Positions 1-7,178 are shown, counted from the stretch's first letter. The stretch is DNA of 16,779 nucleotides from Candidatus Pelagibacter sp. (GCA_028222435.1 JAOIST010000009.1:1-16779), one strand, 5' to 3'. A program made the numbers and translations. The notes: generated by a model from the letters alone, not told the origin.

Positions 1-1
1 T

Positions 2-742
2 CCTAGAGTCAAATATATTAAAGGTGATACAATTAATATTTCTAAATTGTTAAAAAATCCAAATCAAATCAAAACAGCTTTCCACTTTGGCGAATTTGCA
101 AGAATTTATCAAAGTTTTTTGAAAATGAATGAATGTATCTCTTCAAATTCCGTAGGTTCTAATGCAGTATTTAATTTTTGTTTAAAAAATAAAATTAAAT
201 TAATTTACTCAGCTACCTCTGCCTCACTTGGAAACAAAGGAAATGATAAAAATTTATCTCCTTATGCTTTCACAAAATCAAAAAACTTAGAACTATTAGA
301 AAATTTAAAAAAATGGTTTAACTTTAAGTATGAGGTAGTTTATTTTTACAATGTATATGGGCCACATCAAATATGTAGAGGTGAAATGTCTACAGTAATT
401 GGCATATTTGAAGATCATTACAAAAGAGGCAAGCCCTTGCCAATTGTAAAACCAGGAACACAGTCCAGGAGATTTACTCACATAGACGATACTGTGTATA
501 TTTGTTATTTAGCTTGGAAGAAGAGTCTTTGTAGACATTATAGTATTGCAAATAAAAAATCTTATACGCTTTTAAATATAGCTAAAATGTTTAAGTCTAA
601 GATAAAATATTTACCGAAAAGACCTGGAGAAAGATACGCCTCAGCGCTGATTAATAAAAATCTATCTAATAAAATGTATAAATATTTTGGTAAAATTAAA
701 TTGAGTGATTATATTTCAGATTTTATTGGTAAAAATAATTAA
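2..742 (+). CDS. NAD-dependent sugar epimerase/dehydratase, extended SDR family (5' end outside window)
   Basis: The open frame enters the window at base 2 and stops with TAA at 740-742, so the N-terminal Rossmann GxxGxxG part is missing and about 246 C-terminal residues are present. TTG at 47 is only an internal codon, because the frame is open upstream of it. Visible extended-SDR marks are a cofactor-side HFGEFARI segment, the SATSAS serine strand, the catalytic YxxxK in SPYAFTKSKN, the FYNVYGPHQ strand and the RRFTHIDDTV substrate-domain motif. Such enzymes interconvert nucleotide sugars (UDP-glucose 4-epimerase-like or dehydratase) in the cytoplasm. The exact sugar cannot be read from the sequence. 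Glycosyltransferases at 7.2-9.2 kb and a phosphohexomutase at the right end fit a role in surface glycan precursor supply. It shares its TTAA stop with the convergent apt gene. Confidence 0.85.
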   Translation, partial: PRVKYIKGDTINISKLLKNPNQIKTAFHFGEFARIYQSFLKMNECISSNSVGSNAVFNFCLKNKIKLIYSATSASLGNKGNDKNLSPYAFTKSKNLELLENLKKWFNFKYEVVYFYNVYGPHQICRGEMSTVIGIFEDHYKRGKPLPIVKPGTQSRRFTHIDDTVYICYLAWKKSLCRHYSIANKKSYTLLNIAKMFKSKIKYLPKRPGERYASALINKNLSNKMYKYFGKIKLSDYISDFIGKNN

Positions 743-1266
743 TGCCCAGGGAATTCGATCAAACTCTTAGTAGAATAACCTTTGCTTTTCAGAAGATTAA
801 TACCTGGTAAATCAAAAAGATTAATAACAAAAATAAAACCTGCTACTTTACCACCAGATATTTCAATTAATTTAGCCGCAGCTTCAGCGGTACCACCAGT
901 AGCTATTAAATCATCTATTACAAGTATTTTTTCATCTTTTTCAATCGAATCTTTATGAACTTCAATAGTTGCTTTTCCATATTCAAGTTCAAAATCAACT
1001 GAATGTACGTCAGCTGGTAATTTATTTTTCTTTCTTAGTAAAATAAAAGGTTTTTTTAAAAGGTATGAAATTGTTGATGCGAAAACGAAACCCCTAGACT
1101 CTATCGCTGCAACTTTATCAAATTTAATTTTTTTAGCTAATTCAATTATTTTGTCATTAGTAAATTTAAAAGCCTCAGCATTTTTTATTAAAGTAGTGAT
1201 ATCCCTAAACAAAATTCCTTTTTTTGGATAATCTGGAATAGATCTGATATGTTTTTTTAAGTCCAT
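739..1266 (-). CDS. apt: Adenine phosphoribosyltransferase
   Basis: Converts adenine plus PRPP to AMP in the cytoplasm. The type I phosphoribosyltransferase signature ILVIDDLIATGGTAEAA sits about 115 residues in. Other family marks are SIPDYPKKGILFRDIT at the N-terminus, ESRGF, and RKKNKLP, which corresponds to the flexible loop. The product is 175 residues, normal for Apt. I chose ATG at 1266 because family members begin with MDLK before this block. An in-frame ATG at 1278 would add only MKLI, and neither start has a clear Shine-Dalgarno. The gene is divergent from mtnP, 40 bases away, and the adenine made by MtnP is exactly the substrate of Apt, so the pair probably closes the purine side of MTA recycling. 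Its stop overlaps the stop of the convergent epimerase gene at 739-742. Confidence 0.95.
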   Translation of the reverse strand: MDLKKHIRSIPDYPKKGILFRDITTLIKNAEAFKFTNDKIIELAKKIKFDKVAAIESRGFVFASTISYLLKKPFILLRKKNKLPADVHSVDFELEYGKATIEVHKDSIEKDEKILVIDDLIATGGTAEAAAKLIEISGGKVAGFIFVINLFDLPGINLLKSKGYSTKSLIEFPGH

Positions 1267-1306
1267 AATTAACTTCATTTTTTAGCAAAAAAACATTAAT
1301 AATTAA

Positions 1307-2179
1307 ATGATGAAAAAAAGAAAACTCGGGATAATTGGTGGAAGCGGCCTCTATAAAATGGAAGGTTTTGAAAAAACGAAATGGAAAAAAATTAAAACCC
1401 CTTGGGGAGAACCCTCAGATGAAATTTTATTAGCAAAATTGGGTTCTGAGGAGATTTGTTTTATTCCTAGGCATTCTAGGGGGCATAAAATTAATCCAAG
1501 TAATATAAACTTCAGAGCAAATATTGACGCAATGAAGCAGTTAGATGTAACAGATATAATTTCTGTTTCAGCCGTTGGATCTTTAAAAGAAGAATTAGAG
1601 CCTGGAAAATTTGTAATTATTGATCAATTTATCGATAGAACTTTTGCTAGAACAAAAACTTTTTTTGATGAAGAAATTGTTGCCCATGTATCTATGGCAA
1701 AACCTACAAGCCTAGGTCTATCTGAATGTTGCGAGTCTGTTTTAAAAAATTTAGATATAAAGCATCAAAGAGGAGGCACCTATGTTGTTATGGAAGGCCC
1801 TCAGTTTTCTACTTTAGCAGAATCCAAATTATACAGGTCTTGGGGTGCAGACGTTATTGGCATGACAAACATGCCCGAAGCAAAATTAGCAAGAGAGGCT
1901 GAAATAAGATATTGCACTGTTGCAATGGTTACTGACTACGATTGTTGGCATCCAGATCATGATGAAGTAGATGTGAGTATGGTTATAGAAACATTAATGA
2001 AAAATGCTGCCAACGCTCAAAATATGATTAAGGAAGTAATAAAAACATTTGAGAATTTTTCAGTAGAAAAAGATCCTGCAAATAATTCCTTAGATGTGGC
2101 AATTATCACTGACCCAAAATTTAGATCAAAAAAAACAATTAAGAAACTGAAAAATATTGCGGGTAGAGTTTTAATATAA
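1307..2179 (+). CDS. mtnP: S-methyl-5'-thioadenosine phosphorylase
   Basis: Phosphorolysis of MTA to adenine and 5-methylthioribose-1-phosphate. The 290-residue product carries the PNP/MTAP family marks in order: GIIGGSGL (9-15) with the phosphate-binding serine, PRHSRGH (54-60), VSAVGS (87-92), the long block GTYVVMEGPQFSTLAES (157-173), GADVIGMTNMPEAKLARE (180-197) and VTDYDCW (208-214), whose two aspartates contact adenine in MTAP enzymes. GMTN with TDYDCW favours MTAP over generic purine nucleoside phosphorylase. The start is ATG at 1307, with a second ATG directly after it. No strong ribosome binding site is visible. It leads a tight plus-strand run: mtnA follows after 7 bases. MTA is the by-product of the aminopropyltransferase encoded four genes downstream. 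Confidence 0.95.
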   Translation: MMKKRKLGIIGGSGLYKMEGFEKTKWKKIKTPWGEPSDEILLAKLGSEEICFIPRHSRGHKINPSNINFRANIDAMKQLDVTDIISVSAVGSLKEELEPGKFVIIDQFIDRTFARTKTFFDEEIVAHVSMAKPTSLGLSECCESVLKNLDIKHQRGGTYVVMEGPQFSTLAESKLYRSWGADVIGMTNMPEAKLAREAEIRYCTVAMVTDYDCWHPDHDEVDVSMVIETLMKNAANAQNMIKEVIKTFENFSVEKDPANNSLDVAIITDPKFRSKKTIKKLKNIAGRVLI

Positions 2180-2186
2180 AAAATTA

Positions 2187-3257
2187 ATGAAAATTGAAGG
2201 TAAAAGCTACAGAACGATATGGTTTGAAAAAAATGTAGTTAAAATTATTGATCAAACAAAACTTCCTCATCAATTTGTTATTAAAGATTTGAAAACAGTT
2301 AAAGACTCTATAAATGCTATAAAAAATATGGAAGTAAGAGGTGCTCCATTAATAGGTGCTACTGCTGCATACGGTTTAGTTTTATCTATAAAAGAAAATA
2401 ATGATTTATCTTTTTTAAAACAATCAAGCGAACAACTTATAAATTCAAGACCAACAGCTATAAATTTAAATTGGGCTGTAGATAGAATGATGAAGAAACT
2501 ATCTGGCGTTAATAATAAAGACATATTGAATATTGCATTAGAAGAAGCAAAAGTAATTGCTGAAGAAGACGTAGGCTTTTGTAAAAATATAGGTTTAAAC
2601 GGTCTTAAAATAATTGAAGAAATTGCAAATAAAAAAAAAGATACAGTAAATATTTTAACTCATTGCAATGCGGGCTGGTTAGCAACAATAGACTGGGGCA
2701 CAGCCACATCGCCAATTTATCACGCACATCAAAAAGGAATTAAAGTTCACGTTTGGGTTGATGAGACAAGACCAAGAAATCAAGGAGCTAATTTAACTTC
2801 TTATGAATTAAATGAAGAAGGTATTCCTAATACAATAATTGCAGATAACACTGGTGGAATTTTAATGCAAAGAGGCCAAGTTGATATGTGCATTGTTGGA
2901 ACTGATAGAACTTTATCTAATGGCGATGTTTGCAATAAAATTGGAACATATTTAAAAGCGCTAGCTGCAAAAGACAATAATGTTCCATTCTATGTAGCAT
3001 TACCGAGCTCAACAATTGATTGGAAAATAAAAGATCATAAAGAAATACCTATTGAAGAAAGAAATTCTGAAGAGCTTTCACATGTTGAAGGATTAGATAA
3101 AGATAATAAATTACAAAAAGTTTTAATTTATCCACAAAAAAGTAAAGCAATGAACCTAGCTTTTGATGTTACACCTGCTAATTATGTAACAAGATTGATA
3201 ACAGAAAAAGGTGTTTGTGAAGCATCAGAACAAGGATTGAAAGGACTGTTTAAATGA
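2187..3257 (+). CDS. mtnA: S-methyl-5-thioribose-1-phosphate isomerase
   Basis: Isomerises 5-methylthioribose-1-phosphate to 5-methylthioribulose-1-phosphate. The 356-residue product has the usual length. Motifs: MEVRGAPLIGATAAYG (48-63), THCNAGWLAT with catalytic Cys160, DETRPRNQGANLTSYEL (192-208) and VGTDRTLSNGDVCNKIGTY with catalytic Asp240. These numbers match the Cys/Asp pair of the Bacillus subtilis enzyme. PFYVALPSSTIDW near the C-terminus is also typical. The eIF2B-like relatives lack the full TxCNAG/GTDR combination, so MtnA rather than a generic sugar-phosphate isomerase is secure. The stop overlaps the start of the next gene as ATGA (3254-3257), which points to translational coupling. 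The AAAGGA at 3240-3245, inside the end of mtnA, is a good ribosome binding site for that next gene. Confidence 0.96.
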   Translation: MKIEGKSYRTIWFEKNVVKIIDQTKLPHQFVIKDLKTVKDSINAIKNMEVRGAPLIGATAAYGLVLSIKENNDLSFLKQSSEQLINSRPTAINLNWAVDRMMKKLSGVNNKDILNIALEEAKVIAEEDVGFCKNIGLNGLKIIEEIANKKKDTVNILTHCNAGWLATIDWGTATSPIYHAHQKGIKVHVWVDETRPRNQGANLTSYELNEEGIPNTIIADNTGGILMQRGQVDMCIVGTDRTLSNGDVCNKIGTYLKALAAKDNNVPFYVALPSSTIDWKIKDHKEIPIEERNSEELSHVEGLDKDNKLQKVLIYPQKSKAMNLAFDVTPANYVTRLITEKGVCEASEQGLKGLFK

Positions 3258-4261
3258 AAAAAATATTTTTAATTTTAAGTTTTCTAATAATTGCGAATAT
3301 TGCTGAAGCAAGAGATTGCACAAGTGGAGATATTAAAGGTGATGCATTTATTTATAGTGATGGAAAAAAAGTAAAAGTAATTCAAGGAACAGATATTCCT
3401 AATCCAGCTAATAAAATTATAATGATTTTTAATAAAGGTGGATGGAAAGTAGAAAGTAAGTGGGGTGAATGTAAAGACCATATACCAAAACAATTAGGAC
3501 AATTATCTGGAACAAAAATTAAAGGAAAAGAACTAGTTTTTATGTTGAATGGAAATTTACATAAGGCCGGAGGAGCTGATGGAGGAGCCTGCGGGTGGAA
3601 ATTTAAAGGAGCTTGGCATCAAGATTGGTATGATTGCGTAATAGCTGATTGGGGAATTCCAAAACGAGTTGATGTTAATAAAGAACTTATCGAAAAATTA
3701 GTTTCTAAAGGAACTCCAAAAAATCAAATATTTATGTCGGGTTTATCTTGTGGTGGAATAGACACATTAAGACATAAAGGCCTACATCCCAATGATTTTA
3801 ACGCAACTATTTCATTCATGCCTAATTGTTGGGATACTAAACCCAATACTCCTTTGAGAAAAATGCAAATTGATGAATTAAAAAGTTTTAAACGTATAGA
3901 TGCGCTGGTATTTACAAGCCCAGTGGATGGCGAGCCTGACTGGCATAGCAATACTGAATGGATGAAAAAAGATTTAGAAAATATTCCAGGTATAAAAATG
4001 ATTGATACCCCTGGACACACTGGAAAAAACATTATTGTAAATGGTAAAAAATGTAATGTGAAAGAGAAAATGAAAGGTGGCTGGGAAATTAAATGGCCCG
4101 AAGGTAAAACTAAACTAACAAGTGAAAATAAGTTTATTACATTAGATAAGAAACAAAAAAAAGAAATGAAGAAAAAACCCATGGGACATTACTTGATTTC
4201 ATACAGCTGCTTTAATTATTATCATCCAGAAATAGTCAAATATATTGATTCAAGATTATAG
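3254..4261 (+). CDS. Secreted alpha/beta-hydrolase-like protein of unknown substrate
   Basis: A 335-residue protein with a clear Sec signal peptide: MKK, a hydrophobic run (4-16), then AEA with cleavage expected near residue 19, so a periplasmic or exported protein. IFMSGLSCGG (159-168) looks like the nucleophile elbow GxSxG of the alpha/beta-hydrolase fold, with Ser165 as nucleophile. Asp225 or Asp229 (SPVDGEPDW) and His255 (PGHTG) or His312 (MGHYL) could complete a triad. Eight cysteines (22, 73, 113, 128, 166, 192, 267, 319) would suit disulfides outside the cytoplasm. PHB-depolymerase or feruloyl-esterase-like families are the nearest guess, but I do not recognise the family firmly. It overlaps mtnA by ATGA and the aldolase gene by one base, so it is built into the MTA operon although its product leaves the cytoplasm. 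Role unknown. Confidence 0.6.
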   Translation: MKKIFLILSFLIIANIAEARDCTSGDIKGDAFIYSDGKKVKVIQGTDIPNPANKIIMIFNKGGWKVESKWGECKDHIPKQLGQLSGTKIKGKELVFMLNGNLHKAGGADGGACGWKFKGAWHQDWYDCVIADWGIPKRVDVNKELIEKLVSKGTPKNQIFMSGLSCGGIDTLRHKGLHPNDFNATISFMPNCWDTKPNTPLRKMQIDELKSFKRIDALVFTSPVDGEPDWHSNTEWMKKDLENIPGIKMIDTPGHTGKNIIVNGKKCNVKEKMKGGWEIKWPEGKTKLTSENKFITLDKKQKKEMKKKPMGHYLISYSCFNYYHPEIVKYIDSRL

Positions 4262-4905
4262 TGAGCAAACTTAAAACTGATGTAATTAGATATTCAAAAA
4301 AACTAAATATAACTAATTTATCAGCTTTAAGGTCAGGAAATATTTCAGTTAGAGCTAAAGAGAAGGGCGTTGATGGTTTTTATATAACTCCATCAGGAAT
4401 GAAGTATTCATCATTGAAGACCAAAGATATTGTTTTTGTTTCACTAAAAGGAGTTTTTGATAAAAAAAAGAATAAACCGTCCTCTGAGTGGAGGTTTCAC
4501 CAAGATATTTATGTGAATAAAAAAGAAGCTAAAGCTATAGTTCATGCCCATTCAACATGCGCTACGGCCGTATCCTCTCATCAAAAAAACATTCCAGCTT
4601 TTCACTACATGGTTGCAGTAGCGGGAGGAGAGGATTTAAAATGTACTAAATATGCAACTTTTGGAACCAAGCAACTTTCAAAAAATATTATTAAAGCATT
4701 AAAAAATAGATCAGCATGTTTGATTGCAAATCACGGACAAGTTGCGTTTGGAGATAATTTAGAAAAAGCCTTTGAGCTTGCACAAGAGATCGAAAATATT
4801 TGCCATCAATATATAAATGCCCTAAGAATCGGAATACCTAAAATACTTTCTAAAAAAGAAATGAAAATTGTTTTAGGAAAGTTTAAAAATTATAAAAAAG
4901 GATAA
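4261..4905 (+). CDS. Class II aldolase, L-fuculose-phosphate aldolase type; probable methylthioribulose-1-phosphate aldolase (Ald2-like)
   Basis: Zinc-dependent class II aldolase/adducin-family enzyme of 214 residues. SGNIS (25-29), ITPSG (42-46), PSSEWRFH with catalytic Glu76, HAHS with zinc ligands His95 and His97, and ANHG with His158 are all present. YATFGT (131-136) and the C-terminal VLGKFKNY resemble Escherichia coli FucA closely from memory, including PSSEWRFH and HYM.A.AGG. MtnB dehydratases are related but lack this SSEWRFH form. FucA-like enzymes called Ald2 cleave methylthioribulose-1-phosphate to DHAP and 2-(methylthio)acetaldehyde in the DHAP shunt. Placement directly behind mtnP and mtnA makes that the likeliest reaction here, by inference. 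The start is GTG at 4261, overlapping the previous TAG by one base, with no clear ribosome binding site, so coupled translation is probable. Confidence 0.85.
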   Translation: MSKLKTDVIRYSKKLNITNLSALRSGNISVRAKEKGVDGFYITPSGMKYSSLKTKDIVFVSLKGVFDKKKNKPSSEWRFHQDIYVNKKEAKAIVHAHSTCATAVSSHQKNIPAFHYMVAVAGGEDLKCTKYATFGTKQLSKNIIKALKNRSACLIANHGQVAFGDNLEKAFELAQEIENICHQYINALRIGIPKILSKKEMKIVLGKFKNYKKG

Positions 4906-4911
4906 TTTTAA

Positions 4912-5952
4912 ATGATTAAAGTAGGGGAGCACATCACTTTAGATTTCCTTGGTGTTAAAAAAGATTATTCACCAGATTTTTACGAAAAGGTAATCTACAA
5001 AATAGCAAAAGCTGCAAAAGTAGAAATTTTAAATGTAGCCTCGCATAGATTTGAACCACAAGGTTTTACGCTCGTTGCTTTATTGTCTGAAAGTCATTTT
5101 AGTTTCCACACATTTCCTGAAAGAGGCGTCATTAGTTTTGACTTTTTCACTTGCGGCAAAGTAAATCCAAAAGTAGCTTTAAAAATTCTAAGGAATGAGA
5201 TTGAACATGAAAGAGTAGTCACTAATGCTTTTGATAGAAGCAGTATTGGTCTATACGATGATATTTACAGCACACCCGGTCAAAAAAAATATTATGTAGT
5301 TAAAAATGTGCTAGAAAAATTTACTTCAAAAGTGGGACAGTTTGTTGAAGTAATGGATATTGAAGAATTCGGACATGCTTTATTTATAGATCACGAAATA
5401 CAAGTAGCAGAAAAAGATGAAAAAATTTATAGCTCAACTTTTTTTAAATCTAGTTATGATTTAAGTAAAAAAAATAACAACGTAGCTATTATAGGTGGCG
5501 GCGATGGTGGAGTGGCTAGAGCATGTTTGGAAAATAACTCAAATTATATAGACTGGTTTGAACTTGACCCTGAAATAGTTGATGCTTGTTATCGTCATTT
5601 ACCAAAAGTTTGTTCTAAGGTTAAAAAAAGCAATGTCATAAATACTTTTTGGGGAGATGCATTTAAAAGCATTAAGGAGATAGAAGACTCTAAGTATGAT
5701 AAAATCTTCGTAGATTTAAATGATGATCAGTATTGTATAGACCTTGCTAAAAAAAACATGAAAGGTTTAAAAAGAATTCTAAAAAAAGGCGGAGTTATCA
5801 CCGCTCAAGTTGGAAGTAACGATAAAAAACCTAAACAAGTTGAAAATTGGTGTAAAGTTTTAACCAATAGCTTTGGAAACGTTAAACTGTCAGGCGCTTA
5901 TGTAGCAAGTTTTGACTGTAATTGGAATTTTGCTTCATCTATAATGAAGTAA
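4912..5952 (+). CDS. speDE: Fused S-adenosylmethionine decarboxylase-aminopropyltransferase (SpeD-SpeE fusion)
   Basis: A single 346-residue protein with two enzymes of polyamine synthesis. Residues 1-115 are a bacterial class 1b AdoMet decarboxylase: SESHFSFHTFPERG has the self-cleavage site Glu60-Ser61 (Ser61 becomes the pyruvoyl group), His66, and FFTCGK has Cys81. Residues about 125-346 are a spermidine-synthase-fold aminopropyltransferase: IIGGGDGGVAR (193-203), FELDPEIV (216-223), WGDAF and VDLNDD with putative catalytic Asp268. The usual YHEM motif of the N-terminal hairpin is YSST (173-176), so polyamine acceptor preference may differ from standard spermidine synthase. Such fusions are described experimentally, including one from Candidatus Pelagibacter ubique. 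The enzyme releases MTA, the substrate of MtnP upstream. AAAGGA at 4897-4902 is a good ribosome binding site 9 bases before the ATG. The stop overlaps the next start (TAATG). Confidence 0.93.
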   Translation: MIKVGEHITLDFLGVKKDYSPDFYEKVIYKIAKAAKVEILNVASHRFEPQGFTLVALLSESHFSFHTFPERGVISFDFFTCGKVNPKVALKILRNEIEHERVVTNAFDRSSIGLYDDIYSTPGQKKYYVVKNVLEKFTSKVGQFVEVMDIEEFGHALFIDHEIQVAEKDEKIYSSTFFKSSYDLSKKNNNVAIIGGGDGGVARACLENNSNYIDWFELDPEIVDACYRHLPKVCSKVKKSNVINTFWGDAFKSIKEIEDSKYDKIFVDLNDDQYCIDLAKKNMKGLKRILKKGGVITAQVGSNDKKPKQVENWCKVLTNSFGNVKLSGAYVASFDCNWNFASSIMK

Positions 5953-6749
5953 TGTTTCGTGTATCTTGTATTCAATTAAGATCTAATAATCATATTCTTC
6001 AAAATTTAAAAAAAACTGAAAAATTTATTATTAAAGCTGTTCAACAAAAAACAGATTTTATCATAACTCCAGAAGTTTCTTCTTTATTTTCACTTAATAA
6101 AAAACAATTACTTAAAATATGTAAATCTATGAAAGAGGATATTTACTTAAATGGAATTAAATTATTGGCTAAAAAATATAAAAAATGGATTTTAATTGGC
6201 TCTTTAATAATAAAAATTTCAAAAAATAAATTAGTCAATCGATCTGTATTAATTGATAAAAATGGAAAAATTAGAACTTACTATGATAAAATCCATATGT
6301 ATGACGTTGTATTAAGTAAGAAAGAGAAATATTTTGAATCAAAAACTTTTTCAGCAGGAAATAAAGTTAAATCTTTCAATCTTCCTTGGGGAAAATTAGG
6401 TCTTTCAATTTGCTTTGATTTGAGATTTCCAAATTTATATCGCAAATTATCTAAAGCAGGCTCATTATTTCTGTCAATTCCTTCAGCTTTTACAGAAACT
6501 ACAGGAAAAAAACATTGGCATTCTTTATTAAAAGCGAGAGCTATTGAAAACTTCTGTTATGTTTTCGCACCAGCGCAAGGCGGATCTCATTATAATGGTA
6601 GAAAAACTTTTGGTCACTCAATGATTGTCTCACCAGATGGAAAAATTTTAAAAGAATTAAATAAATCAGAAGGTGTGATAACGGCATCAATTGATCCAAA
6701 TTTATCAAAAAAATTAAGATCGATTATACCTAGTTTAAAATCAGATTAA
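5952..6749 (+). CDS. Carbon-nitrogen hydrolase, Nit1-type amidase (nitrilase superfamily)
   Basis: Cytoplasmic thiol amidase of 265 residues with the nitrilase-superfamily triad: Glu41 (ITPEVS), Lys113 (YDKIHMYDV) and Cys154 (SICFDLRFP). HSLLKARAIEN, APAQGG and HSMIVSPDG also fit the Nit branch. The nearest relatives by motif are Nit1/Nit2 enzymes, which act on deaminated glutathione or on alpha-ketoglutaramate-type omega-amides. It lacks the look of N-carbamoylputrescine amidase (AguB), which would otherwise be attractive beside speDE. I chose ATG at 5952, which overlaps the speDE TAA as TAATG. The open frame continues 30 bases upstream to another ATG at 5922, but MFRVSCIQL is the normal family start. 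Co-transcription with speDE is likely. An omega-amidase acting after transamination is a possible link to salvage chemistry but is not shown. Confidence 0.85.
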   Translation: MFRVSCIQLRSNNHILQNLKKTEKFIIKAVQQKTDFIITPEVSSLFSLNKKQLLKICKSMKEDIYLNGIKLLAKKYKKWILIGSLIIKISKNKLVNRSVLIDKNGKIRTYYDKIHMYDVVLSKKEKYFESKTFSAGNKVKSFNLPWGKLGLSICFDLRFPNLYRKLSKAGSLFLSIPSAFTETTGKKHWHSLLKARAIENFCYVFAPAQGGSHYNGRKTFGHSMIVSPDGKILKELNKSEGVITASIDPNLSKKLRSIIPSLKSD

Positions 6750-7145
6750 TTATTCGTAGGATTTAACTTCTTTAATATTTGAGCCAAGTGCGTTGTTGAT
6801 AGCTAATTTAATTTTAGCTCTTTCATCATTAAATTTGTAAACGTTTCTCGCAAGTGAAATAAACTTTTCTCCAAAATCATTATTTTTTTCTGCGAATCTT
6901 TTTCCGTCTTCAATATCCCATAGTTTTAAATTTATTTCTTTTAAATCACTGATATGTTTTTTAATTGAAGTTTGATCAGGGATAAATTTTTGCATTGTTT
7001 GTTTTAAAGATGACAGTTCTTTTTCAATATCAGCAAGTTTATCTTTATTTGATATTTTGGCTTTTTTGATTTCTAATATTGTGATCTTGTCAATAAGTTC
7101 ACCAGCTGAAATTTCTGCCAATATTTCGTCTAATTTATTGCTCAT
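6750..7145 (-). CDS. DUF6165-like protein
   Basis: A small 131-residue soluble protein, mostly predicted helical. ISAGELIDKITILEIK (12-27) and the C-terminal stretch with LWDIED (75-80), FISLARNVY (95-103), ND.RA.IK and EVKSY (126-130) match what I remember of the DUF6165 family. The middle (30-75), rich in K, E, L and I, may form a coiled coil. Function is not known. Members often lie beside glycosyltransferase genes, as here, where a GT9 gene diverges 46 bases away. Its stop codon directly abuts the stop of the convergent amidase gene with no bases between. A perfect TATAAT lies at 7178-7173 on this strand. Confidence 0.75.
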   Translation of the reverse strand: MSNKLDEILAEISAGELIDKITILEIKKAKISNKDKLADIEKELSSLKQTMQKFIPDQTSIKKHISDLKEINLKLWDIEDGKRFAEKNNDFGEKFISLARNVYKFNDERAKIKLAINNALGSNIKEVKSYE

Positions 7146-7172
7146 ATTATTATTTTACTATATCACTCTTTA

Positions 7173-7178
7173 ATTATA
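7173..7178 (-). promoter_or_regulatory. Possible -10 element for the DUF6165-like gene
   Basis: The minus strand reads TATAAT, a perfect sigma-70 -10 box, ending 27 bases before the start codon at 7145. A perfect TTGACA is present at 7198-7193 on the same strand, over the GT9 start codon, but the spacer is only 14 bases, shorter than the usual 16-18. In DNA this AT-rich, TATAAT arises often by chance, so this is tentative. Confidence 0.35.

Noticed and set aside
47..49. TTG at 47 as the true start of the first gene
   Set aside because: The frame is open back to base 2 and the missing part corresponds to the Rossmann nucleotide-binding domain, so the gene is cut by the window edge.
1264..1303. 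CATAAT or TAATAA as -10 boxes for mtnP or apt
   Set aside because: No -35 partner at 16-18 bases, and many equivalent AT-rich hexamers lie in the same gap.
3724..4182. Long open frame on the minus strand opposite the secreted hydrolase gene
   Set aside because: It is a shadow of a gene with a signal peptide and family-like motifs. Its own translation is rich in F, S and I, as expected from antisense reading of AT-rich coding DNA.
4261..4905. MtnB (methylthioribulose-1-phosphate dehydratase) identity
   Set aside because: Same superfamily, but the SSEWRFH, HAHS and YATFGT segments follow E. coli FucA, which has the catalytic aldolase glutamate.
5922..5951. ATG at 5922 as the start of the amidase
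   Set aside because: It would add ten residues overlapping speDE by 31 bases. MFRVSCIQL at 5952 is the normal nitrilase-family N-terminus and gives a TAATG coupling.
5952..6749. N-carbamoylputrescine amidase (AguB) identity for the amidase beside speDE
   Set aside because: The context is tempting, but the visible motifs fit the Nit1/Nit2 branch better and the protein is shorter than typical AguB.
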